Part shown: positions 46,401-56,402 of the stretch, one piece after another | Layout of the letters: the number at the start of each line of letters is the position of its first letter | How positions within the stretch are numbered: the first letter of the stretch is position 1 | NCBI GenBank assembly: GCA_036674765.1 | Contig: JARVKI010000113.1 | Span: 62,001-126,000 of the forward strand | Length of the DNA stretch: 64,000 nt | Reading direction: 5' to 3' | From: Seiridium cupressi | Lineage: Eukaryota > Ascomycota > Sordariomycetes > Amphisphaeriales > Sporocadaceae | Notes under the pieces: generated by a model | Databases searched by the model: none | What the model saw: the letters and a program-made list of their open reading frames with translations, nothing else | Told to the model about the DNA's origin: nothing | Translations under genes and position numbers: made by a program

Positions 46401-47423
46401 GTAATTAGGCCATCACTGTCACTGATAATTCAACAAACATTTTACTTCTTATTCTCTTTTCTTTTCCCTCTTCCTGCTGCCTCTTAGTCTAGTTGTACTT
46501 GATCATTTGACATTTATTATGCCTGGAAGAATTAATAGATCGCGGCTATGGATTGATATATTACCTATGAAACATTTGCCATTGACACTTTGTTCCCTTT
46601 CATGCGACTTTCCTATCAGGAGACGTGGCCATGTTTTCTGGAGAATGACCCCCATTGGCAACGAGGTTTGTTTTCAAACGCTTTATCGTGTGACCGGCAT
46701 CATTTGATATGGGAGGTCTGGTCGGCACCCCCGTTGAAAAACAATGCTTGATACTACCTTGGCTGGCGTTGTTTTCTAATGAAATCCGTCTGCAACTATT
46801 TCCTCTCGCCCTGTATCTCCCCGGACTGTTGTCCGCCATTTTACCTCGGTCAGACAACAAAGGTCTCATTGAATGGCAAGTGAGACTATCAATGGCACTT
46901 GGAATTCTCTTAGTTCTTGATTGGATTGCTTGCCGACAGTCATGTCGTAGACGAAACAGTCTCACATTCTGGCGTAGGAAATGACTAGAGATGCAAGTAT
47001 CATACAACCTAGTTTGCATGAGAACCCATTTTTTTGGAAGGTGTTTGAAGTCAGGCAATCATCAAGGTGGGGCATGGAGCTGTTGGGAATGAGGGCCGGT
47101 CTGTCCTGGAAACACTGAATATATGGATGGATTTCGATATCTCGATGTAGACACGCTGCGATGGAAGCATAATCAAATAAGAATTGAAAATCAGCCCAGC
47201 ACGCCACATTATCCAAACGACTTAAGAGTCGCACCTGGTTAGAAACTCCATACCTTGTGGCCATGGTTGGGTAACCTATTTAGATGTCGCTTTCAATGGA
47301 TTCAATAGACTCTCATGATAAAATTCCGATGGAGGTACAACCAAACAATTAGCTCTCTGGATGCCTCTAGTGTACTCACAATCTACTCTAAGTTGTCTAT
47401 CAGTGTTGATGCAAACTCTCCTA
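37405..47423. other. 10 kb region with no supportable gene
   Basis: No open frame here has protein-like composition, and no splice-linked exon set, tRNA or rRNA was recognised. Composition is ordinary from about 38 to 45 kb and more AT-rich from about 45.3 to 47.2 kb. A TATATA element at about 37459, some 55 bp upstream, may serve the receptor gene. A long hairpin at 45183-45229 is listed separately. The region may be eroded mobile DNA, lncRNA or a species-specific insertion. I could not detect terminal repeats by eye. Confidence 0.5.
45183..45229. repeat. Long imperfect inverted repeat (hairpin)
   Basis: Arms of 20 and 18 nt (45183-45202 and 45212-45229) are complementary except for two single-base bulges in the left arm. 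They flank a 9-nt loop. The arm core is ACGAATTCGGT-like. It lies inside the gene-free region. Confidence 0.8.
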
Positions 47424-49381
47424 CTATATGCCAATGCCACTATCCCACCAATGCTTCCCCGTGATCCAGGACGGATTATCATCTCTACCCCATCGCCACC
47501 AATGGTCTCCCTTAACGCCGTAGCCAAACAATCGTGCAAAGGAGAATGGGACGGGCTCCCAGAGCCAGATGCCGCAGCGTCCAAAATCATCCAGCAGAAA
47601 CTTGCTTGAAAAATGAAGCCATACCATTGCGAATAACAAGTTACCAGCTCTCCGTCCCCACCGAGGCATGCTTTCGATTTGCGTCTTGAACGTCTTTGAC
47701 AAGGTGGATTGTAGCGACGTTCCAATGCCCGACAAGAAGAAGAAGATAGGCGGTTCCCAAAAGTGCGTCTTGGGTACTGTTGTATAGCTCCCCATGCTGT
47801 GTAGAAAACCAGACTGCACGAACGCCACCAGTGCACCAACAATGGCCGCGGCCGTGGACCTCTCCCTTATGTAGCCGTTTCGGATCAACCACTTCGTTGG
47901 TGCAGCGAAGCCAAAGCGGAATGTTTGATGCCACCAACTACCCCAGAAGCCCGCCAGCCCGCGATCGAGCACCTGCTGGAATGACCCTGTCATGGAAGGG
48001 AGGTGCCAAGGGTCAACACGAAAGCGAAGCACTGGTGCCCCGAGAAATGCGAGCAGGATGGCACCAAAATCCCAGGCGAACCGCAAGGCGGCTATAATGG
48101 CGACGAACGAGAGAAGAGTCCTGCGGAAAGACAGCACTACAACACCTGGGATTAATCATTTCTTCTTTTAGGGTCATACTTGGTGGGCTAGCGAGAGGTG
48201 TGTGGTCTTGCTGCGAGAGCAGGAGCGGCTGACCGGGCCATACTGAGTAGGGAGTAAGACGAGAATCTACTTACCGAATGGGTTCATGTTGCGTAATTCG
48301 GGCGGTAAGGGAAGACTGTTTGGGCCAAGAACAAAATAGGGGTCTTGCGTCATCAAAGTCGCGCAGACGTCAGTTATGATGTAGCAAGGGAGAATCCCAA
48401 GCAGGAGACGTTCCCGAAAGAACTCCCTGCGAGAATGGCACCGTGTATAGCCTTGAGATGTGCGGTCTGGGAAGAAATCGAGAGGGGCTTGATATGTTTT
48501 CTTTTGATCGAACCAAGGAGGCGGACGGTATGGGGGCAGCACGTGAATTGCCCAGCTCCAGCCTACAAGCAGTCAGCATCGACATTTCAAGGGAAGACAG
48601 AATATGAAGATGGTTTACCAGTCAGCCGCATAGTTGTCGCAATGTCGAAAGCCCAATCCAGCCTTGTGAGAAAAGAGGCGTCCTCGGGGAACTCTTGCCA
48701 CTCATAGATGAACGGCTGCCTTCTGTTTAGCTCCCTCAGGTTGGCTGCAAAATCGCCGCTCTTCTCGCATCCCGCTCGTTCCAATGCTTTCTCTACATAT
48801 ACGAGCATCTCTTTCTCTTGTGCCTCGTCTTTGGTTGCCCCCGTCCGCGAATCGACATCTCCTGATCGCTGGCCCTTTCTCTGTCTAACCTCCACATGTC
48901 CGTTTGTTGACCCGCCCTTTCCGTTCTGCGTTGCCACAGGAGCTGAATAATTCTGCACGGATATGTTGTCTCCAGGCTCGCCTGCATGCCCGAACCTTGG
49001 ATTGGGATACCTTTGAACTCTTTTGGCATCCCACTGCGGCCTCGTCCAGACAAACAAGGTGAGGTTCCATATCGTCCCCCATGCTGCACATATACCCGTC
49101 CCATAAGCAAAGGCAAAGTTAGCACTGACGATACTGCGTACCATCCACACATTGATCGATGTGCAAAGAGCGAGTACTAGCCATCGTGCGTGATACAGCC
49201 ATGGGCGACGCTTGTGCGGAATGCTCAGATAGAGTATGGGGATGATGAATATGCCCCAGAAGCACAGATGGAAAAGAAAGGGAATCTTGTTCCCAGCTGC
49301 AACATCTTGTCTGTATTGCGCGCGGTAGATTCGCCGGTATTGGTCTGCTAGGTCTACATGCAGCAGGCCCGGCGTTGTCAT
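47424..49381 (-). CDS. Wax-synthase-type membrane O-acyltransferase (MBOAT-like)
   Basis: Proteins of this class transfer acyl groups to hydroxyl acceptors in the ER membrane; some act in secondary metabolism, such as TRI7-like acetyltransferases. Exons 49381-48619, 48562-48275 and 48145-47424 sum to 591 codons with matching phases. The start is the ATG at 49381 (MTTPGLLHVDL). Several membrane helices are visible at the N-terminus (FLFHLCFWGIFIIPILYL, WLVLALCTSINVWMV). A hydrophilic loop of about 100 residues follows. The wax-synthase domain is in exon 3: SWWHQTFRFGF and FVQSGFLHSMGSY, with the His in the latter the likely catalytic residue. The protein is longer than a minimal wax synthase because of the loop. 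No polyketide synthase, terpene cyclase or other cluster gene lies beside it, so the acceptor is unknown. Confidence 0.82.
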
Positions 49382-50314
49382 GGTACACAAGGCGCGCTGT
49401 ACGCTGAGAGTTTAACCTTGTCTTCAAAGGCTAAATAGAAGGTTAAAAATATGGCCTGGCGAAACAGGAGAGCGCAGCAATTCTGAAGTCAAGGATCGGT
49501 TATTTCGCTGTTCAGCTGCCCGAGCTTCACGAGTATTGGCGAAATGGCGGCCAAGACAGGATTTGAGCGCGAGCCGTCGTCATCGACAACGAGCACTACG
49601 AGAGGTGGCGTATCAGCTGTTTGGGTGACAGTCCCACAGCGGCGAATTCCATGGTGGCCACCGCTAATAGATACTCGCCGGGATCTTATAGCAATCGATC
49701 GGGCTACATTATACACCATAAACAAAGTCCTCTAACATATCCCAAATATAGCTTTAGGCGGAGAGTGGTGAGTATAATATCTCCAATACAGGTGCTGTCT
49801 GGAGTCATCCACCCAGAGTTTGCAGGTTGGGGTAATGTAGGCAGTGTGGCTCACGCAATGAGATGGCGCTGCCGGCCGGGGTTACAGTCGCTAATCTGCC
49901 CTGATCTACCGATCTCCTGTGCACAGGGATTAGCCCGCCGAAGTTGCTCGGGCGAGCATGGAAATGAGTTCGTTTTTTGTCATCTCGCTATGATCAAGCT
50001 CTCATATTGCTCAATGTCGATTCAAAATAATGCCAACGTCGTGGATTGTATAAGTAAGGCTCGTTTCTTGAGTGGTTTCTGCCATTCCATTCGCCGTACC
50101 CTATCGTTGAGAGGAGGCTTCACGGATAGACCCGAACTATTTTGGCTAGCTCTTAATAGTATTCGTACAGAAGTAAGAAACATCAAGGTTCGGACATGTA
50201 CCCGGGAGGTTTTGATCTCTTTATGAATTATATTCATATTCTGTTCATTTAATTCCTTCCTACTTGGGGTAAGCCTCTCCCAATAGATTGACAACAAGCT
50301 CTTGTCAGTTCAAT
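49382..50314. other. Intergenic, about 0.9 kb
   Basis: It carries the promoter of the acyltransferase gene and the 3' flank of the small membrane protein gene. No coding exon is recognised. Confidence 0.4.
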
Positions 50315-50909
50315 TTACATACACCATTTCCCAGCTGCCACTACCAGCTTCGAGAAGCCCCATGCCATTCCAATACCCACAACGATCAAGCCCATCATGA
50401 CACTTCCCCTAATTTCGAACGCGGCCGCGGCCTCCATCTTCATGAGTCTCTTCTGCTTGGTGTGGTAGTACCAGTTCCTGTCACTCTGGTTCGGGGGTGC
50501 TGGAGACTCGCCGCCAACCCAAGAATATGGCTGTGGCCTAAAGATGAGATGGTGCAGCCAGGCTGGCAAGCGGCTGGATCGCTGTCCATTGTCATGCATG
50601 TGCTCCCGCTGATTGTGGAAGTGGCAGTCAACGAGATACAGCGAGACGAGGAAAGTGATGAAGTTGAGGGGTGTCATTATGTACTGTTGTGGTTGTTAGT
50701 GAGCGTACATGCTTAGCACCGGCATTGGAGAGGAATCAGTCATGCACCGCCGTTGGACATGATTGTAGGGTTCAGGTTTAATGCCCATTAGATCCAACTT
50801 CTGCCATGCTTCCTCAGTCATGACTTACATGATAGAGAGCTGAACGCTCCTTCTCTCTGTTTTCCGGCCGATCCGCTACGGCGGTTTTTGTTGTCGTGTT
50901 CGGTGACAT
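50315..50909 (-). CDS. Small two-helix membrane protein, unknown function
   Basis: Exon 1 (50909-50829, 27 codons) and exon 2 (50683-50315) are joined across a 145-nt intron. The donor is GTAAGT, and CTAAC stands just before the ACAACAG acceptor. The product has 149 residues. The frame continues exactly across the junction (RSALYHYIMTPLNF), which supports the ATG at 50909 over the internal one at 50677. Two hydrophobic segments are visible, NFITFLVSLYLVD and SVMMGLIVVGIGMAWGFSKL. Between them lie an aromatic, His-rich loop and a basic helix (YYHTKQKRLMKMEA). It looks like a conserved filamentous-fungal protein, but I do not recognise a characterised family. Confidence 0.7.
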
Positions 50910-51625
50910 AGTTGTGGATGCCGAAACGGTTCTTTCTGACCTCGAGCCGCTGCCGAATGCTTTGTAAATTGGGTTCCAAATATAGAGGAGAGGTTCAATT
51001 CGTGGGAGCCCAAGTTTGACTGAAATTCAAATTGGTGTGCACGAGCTCCCGGGTGATCTTCAGGCACAATGACTGTGCAGGGGCAAGACGTCAGACTGGA
51101 GCCCATGTACACCAATAGCACGTCTCGGACCATGACGACGGGTTCAGCTCATGGTGGATTTGGAACAGCCGGCGCATCCAAGGGTAGGTACAAACACGAA
51201 CGATCGATCGAGTTCTTGGCTGTCTGAGCATACTTTATGAATGCCGTTGTAATTTCTGCCTTACTGATTTTGACTCATCGGCAACTACGCGGCATGCATG
51301 TCATTATGCCATTCCGTCTCCGACTGGTTGTCTTCAGACACACGAGCAATATTTGAAGCCATAGCCCTCATTTTACGCGTTTGATCCTAACTCATCTACA
51401 AATGTTTTCTCATTAACAACTTTCTTCACCTCCCCCCCTTCCTTGAGAGGTGACTTTTCACTAAACGGTCCAAAGGCCTGTTTGCCATGATTGACCAGAG
51501 AAGCGACAGCAAACAAAAGCCGAGTCTAGGGTCATCCACCGAATGCTACCGGATTTCTATTGCAATGTAAATTTCTTGGTATATATCTAATGAATCCAGC
51601 ATGTGTTCGCCCTGTAAAGCCACGT
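50910..51625. other. Intergenic, about 0.7 kb
   Basis: It lies between the start of the small membrane protein gene and the 3' end of HIS1. Nothing is recognised. Confidence 0.4.
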
Positions 51626-52813
51626 CTAATCGCTCCGCGTGTTTGCAATTTGCAGCACCAAGATATCAGTGGCGCCAACTTTAGTCAACTCGTCCATGAC
51701 CAGTGCAATTTTCTTCTTCTCAACCATGACACTCACAGCTACCCATCCATCCTCGTCGAGGGTTGTGATTGTCGGGGCGCGTTTGCCCGGGGCAATCTTA
51801 GTTGCTGTCGACAAGGAGCTCCTCTGGATGTTATATTGGCACAGGACGAATCTTTGCGCGGCAATGACGCCGCGGATTCGGGAGGCGATGAGGTCGACTA
51901 GGTCCGGGTTGCTGGGCGCCCTTGACTTGATTAATATGGCGCTAGACTCGACAACAGTATCGATGGCTTTCAGGCCAGCTGCCTTCATCGTCTCGCCCGA
52001 CTCGACCAGATCCACGATCCCATCCGCAACGCCCAAGGCGCAAGCAGCTTCGACACTGCCACTTAGCTCGATAATGTTCGTCTTGATCTTGCCGCCCATG
52101 ACATCTTCGTGGCCCGATTCGATTTCCAGGTTGGCGAAATATTTTTCCGTCAAGTGGACAAAGCTGGTACCGATATTCTTGCCAATGAGGTCCTTGGGGG
52201 TGGCATAGCTGCCCTTCTCAGGGACCTGGACTTGCAGCTTACAGGCGCCAAAGGCGAGGTCCATAACCGTCTCGCAGCCTGTAGCAGCACTGCGCTCGCT
52301 CTCTTCCTCGGGAGTGATCTCCCCAGAAAACCTCCTCTTCCTGTTCACAGACCTTACACCGGCATCGTGCTCTTGAACTTGATCATAACCAGTGATGCCC
52401 AAGTCGACACGTCCCTCGCCCACGAACGTAGGAATGTCGGCGGCAGGGAGGAAGACCAAGGCGATGGGGAGGTTTTTGACCAGAGCAATGTCGAGTCGGT
52501 TCTCTCTTCTGAACTGGATATCGGCGCCTTCGAGGAGGTTGAGTGCCGCGCCATTGAGACGTCCCTCTATCATGTCTATTAGTGCGGTGTCCTGGTGAGA
52601 TACCCAGACTGGGAGAGTTACTCTTTGGGACGGCAAATAGCAGTCGGCCTTCAAGGCTAGTTTTGGGAAACACGTTAGGGCTCATATTCATATGGGACGT
52701 CGCCTTCTTGCCGGTACAGCATGCAAACCATGGGCCAAGAGTAACCAGCAGCAAGGACTGAAACGACAAGGGAAAGGAGGCGAAGAGAGCGCTCACTGGT
52801 TGACCAGATCCAT
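51626..52813 (-). CDS. HIS1: ATP phosphoribosyltransferase, first step of histidine biosynthesis
   Basis: The enzyme condenses ATP with PRPP to phosphoribosyl-ATP and is feedback-inhibited by histidine. Exon 1 is only 17 nt (52813-52797), exon 2 is 35 nt (52656-52622), and exon 3 is 52566-51626, giving 330 residues. Joined, the first two exons read MDLVNHLEGRLLFAVPKK, matching the N-terminus known for this family. Core motifs follow: ALVFLPAADIPTFVGEG, GSVEAACALGVADGIVDLVESGETM (PRPP loop region) and GVIAAQRFVLCQYN. The C-terminal regulatory domain contains PTITTLDEDGWVAVSVMVEKK. An insert of about 25 residues rich in Glu, Arg and Ser (RKRRFSGEITPEEESERS) separates two core segments relative to yeast His1. 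It is divergent from the sugar transporter. Confidence 0.95.
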
Positions 52814-53948
52814 CGTCGGCGCTTTCGAGTCCTGTACGCTTCAGACACGCTCGTTCTGCGGACTAGATGAGGGGCTGAGGCAGCGTTGCAGGGAAGCAAG
52901 CTTAGGCGGTTGCTGCAGCCAATAGTGGGACGCCCCTGCAGCACAATGCGAAGTGCTTTGGATATCGTGAATGTTACTCCTATCTTGGAGTTCGCCGGTG
53001 TTCATGTGCCTATCCGTTGGGCAGAAAGCAATTGTCGCCGGCAAGGCCGTAGCTTGGTCAAAATTCTGTGCCAGTTACTTACCCCACGTTCCTGTATCGG
53101 ACTTTTTTCCTTTGACTCAATGCGATTTGCAGCGGGGCATTTGCTCTGCATTTCAGCGTCATACCTGAACTAGGCAAGGCGAGGTCCCTAGCAGAGCCAA
53201 CAACATGAACGCGTTGTGTTGGTGGACGGCGTGCGCGGGGCTTCCGCTCCTATGCTAATTTAAGCACCCTGCAGCTGCGCCTTCGTCCAGAGCCTGGAGA
53301 CAGAGTGGGAGCACTGACGCCGCGCCAATGCCACGGGTCGTCTAAAGTTCCTGATCTGCAACGCGTCGGGAGTTCTCCCACCCAAATGATAGGTACCTAC
53401 TTCTAGTGAAGCTACCAGAGAAGAAGGGGTATGTACACGATAGATGCTCGGTATCGTTATTTCCCCCGGCTGTCCCGGGTCGGCATATGAGATGCCAGAA
53501 TGACAGATCCGGAATCCCTGGGAGCTTGTCAATGTAGAAAGTTCTTATGTACATGTAGGCTGCTCCAATAGATGTTGTCTGAGGATTGACGCGCCCCTGT
53601 CGATTTAACCTGTCACTTCAATTCGACGTCATACAAAGCTCCTTTCTTACATACATGTATTGTGTACTGCCGCACCTTCAAGCCACCTAGGTTAGTTAAG
53701 GCAATGCCATACAGCTTCAAGTCTCCCTCCAACATAATCATTATCGCCTCGCAAATGCAGCATCCCCATTGCTTGCTCCAGCGGAACCCAATTGTGTGCC
53801 AGGCAACTTAGGAGCCCCCAATTTGCTAGTGAGACCCGAATCGAGGGATGAAGCCACGAGTGGACCAAGAAACATTACACGTAATCCCTGCCTTCATGCT
53901 AGCACGCCCAGATCTCCAGCAACGCCGTCTCTCTTTCGCCTGGCCATC
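52814..53948. promoter_or_regulatory. Divergent region HIS1/sugar transporter
   Basis: About 1.1 kb between the two start codons. It must hold both promoters. I see no further gene and no certain Gcn4-type site. Confidence 0.4.
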
Positions 53949-56078
53949 ATGGTCGCCTCAAGCCCAGAACCGCCCAAGGTCGGCATCGAGCACGGAGACG
54001 AAACCGTAACGTACAGCACCAAACATTCGCCAAGGTCCAGCAGCGACAACGGCGACGCCGAGTCCCAGTCCTGGGAACCCTTTGACGAAGACTGGGCCGA
54101 CCCAGCAGCACACCGCGCGAGTTCCCACGACGGCGACGTAGACCCCGACGAAGAAGACGGCTGGGTGCGCAACCCGAATAACCCCGCCGAGATGTCAAGA
54201 TGGACGGGGCAGCCCTCTGTCAAGGGTTCGTCGGATGCCATGCGCATGATATTGTTGAACTTTTGCACACTGGGCATCACGTAGGTGCAGCCTCTTCATT
54301 GGGCCAAGGTCGCAGAGCGTGCTGACATACCGGTGCGCGCAGCTTTACCTGGGGGGTCGAGATGACCTACTGCACGCCATACTTGCTCAGTCTGGGTCTC
54401 ACCAAGAGTAAGACATCACTCGTGTGGATTGCCGGTCCACTATCTGGCCTGCTTGTCCAACCTATTGTGGGCGCCATCGCGGACGAGTCCAAATCGAAAT
54501 GGGGCCGTCGGAGGCCCTTCATAGTGGTTGGCGCAGTCGTCGTGGCGGCATGTCTTCTGGCGCTCGGATTCACAAAGGAGATCGTGGGCTTGTTCATGGC
54601 TGATGAAGAGTCTGGAAAGACCGTCACCATCTTGGTCGCTATTTTGGCCATCTACGCAGTTGACTTCTCAATAAATGCCGGTGCGTGGACATGGGACGGA
54701 TTCGACGGAACGACCAGCACTTGACTGACCGTTGTGTAGTAATGTCTGCGGCAAGGAGTCTCATGGTCGATGTTTTGCCCATGTCAAAGCAACAGGACGG
54801 AGCAGCATGGAGTGAGAACACATCAGGATGTCCCTAGTATAAATCCCTTCGCTAACATCGAACAAAGATAGCAGAATGTCGGCTATCGGCCATATGATCG
54901 GCTACGCTGCAGGTGCTGTCGATCTCGGGGCAATCTTTGGCAACTTCTTGGGCGATACCCAATTCAAAAAGCTCACAGTTATTGCTGCCTTCGGCATCCT
55001 CTCGTCCTCTCTAGTTACATCCTTGACAGTAACGGAGAGAATACTGGTGGATATACGAAAAGACCCTGCCCATAAAGGCGGTAAACTCCAGGTTCTCCGC
55101 CAGATATGGTCAACAATACTGCACCTTCCACCCCGTATTCGAGCTATTTGCCATGCGCAATTCTGGGCGTGGATTGGGTGGTTCCCTTTCTTGTTCTACA
55201 GCACAACCTGGGTAGGCGAGATATACTTTAGATATGACGTTCCTGAGGATGCCAGGTCCTCGCAGGACACGCTCGGTGACATGGGCCGCATCGGTAGTAC
55301 TTCATTGGTCATGTACTCTGCCATTACGTTCATCGGCGCCTGGCTTCTTCCGCTATTGATCAAGAGTCCCGAGGATGAGGGCTTTACACACCGTCCGCCG
55401 CACAGCGTTGCGCATATAATGGAGAAATTCCAGAAGTACAAGCCTGACCTGTTGACTGCTTGGATGGTCGGACACGGAATGTTCGCCTGTGCCATGTACT
55501 TGGCCCCTTTCGCAACGAGCTTCAGATTTGCCACGGTGCTGGTCTGCATCTGTGGATTGTAAGTGCACTGGACAACCCTCGTCTTGGCCTGTGGCTAACT
55601 TGAGACTGCTAGGCCGTGGACGATGGCGATGTGGGCGCCAGTTGCCTTCCTTGGCGTCGAGGTCAACAAGATCAGCGGCGGCAGCGATCGTACTTCATCT
55701 TACCGCCCTCTCGAGTCGGTTGAGATGTCCGAAATGAATGGACGTGCTGATTCCTTGCATCTGGAGCACGGCCCAGACGAGCCGAATGCTGGCACAAAGA
55801 CGAGTTCGACAGGCGAACTCTCGGGTATTTACTTCGGCATCTTGAACATCTACACGACGATACCCCAGTTCATCGGCACCTTCATCAGTACCATCGTCTT
55901 CGCCATATTTGCACCAGGGACGCACCCCGAGCTTCACGGCGGCCAGAGTGGGGATGACGATGGGCCGAAGGAGGGGCCAAGCACGGATGGGCCGAATGCT
56001 ATCTCGATATGTTTGTTTATCGGGGCCATCAGTGCAACCATTGCGATATTTGTAACGAGGAAATTAAGATACTTGTAA
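53949..56078 (+). CDS. Sucrose/alpha-glucoside-type sugar:H+ symporter (MFS, GPH-like)
   Basis: A plasma-membrane disaccharide transporter related to plant SUC and fission yeast Sut1 proteins. Exons 53949-54280, 54343-54680, 54740-54811, 54868-55558 and 55613-56078 give 632 residues with exact phases. The start at 53949 (MVASSPEPP) is the first ATG in frame that leaves a sensible polar N-terminus; an upstream extension is open but less likely. About 110 acidic, disordered residues precede helix 1 (FTWGVEMTYCTPYLLSLGL). The loop 2-3 signature SKSKWGRRRPFIVVGA is typical of the sucrose transporter group. SRMSAIGHMIGY and a C-terminal cytoplasmic loop of about 90 polar residues follow, then the last helices. 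Substrate (sucrose, maltose or a raffinose-type sugar) is not decided by sequence. Confidence 0.9.
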
Positions 56079-56402
56079 ACTACTCAGGTTAATACGCCTT
56101 TCGCTGGACGTATATCCGGAATAATACCGCCAGGGCGGATAGGGTTGCTAGGTCCTGGAAAATGGGCATCATGGCTTGCATGGCGTTTTTGGAAGACAGG
56201 CTTGGCGTTTGCGGAAGGTCGCAATTGATACCTTGGGATATGGCTGTATGAATGATCCTTGAAGATTTAATAAATTATTGTATTTTCGGGCACGTGAGCA
56301 GACCGATCACAATTTACCACACCTCTTGTTTACGAATATTAATTTTCGTAGATGGAACGTGAGTGCTACATGGTGGTTCATTTTGCGCGCAACCAGAACT
56401 GC
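56079..56402. terminator. Tail-to-tail region between transporter and TERT
   Basis: About 320 bp with AATAAA-like AT-rich sequence near 56270-56285, suitable for polyadenylation. No gene is seen. Confidence 0.35.

Noticed and set aside
46709..46984. Hydrophobic 91-codon frame in the gene-free block
   Set aside because: No splice-linked exon, no recognisable family, and AT-rich DNA often yields such frames.
47424..56078. Secondary-metabolite cluster from acyltransferase to transporter
   Set aside because: No core synthase is present, and HIS1 and a sugar transporter are primary-metabolism genes.
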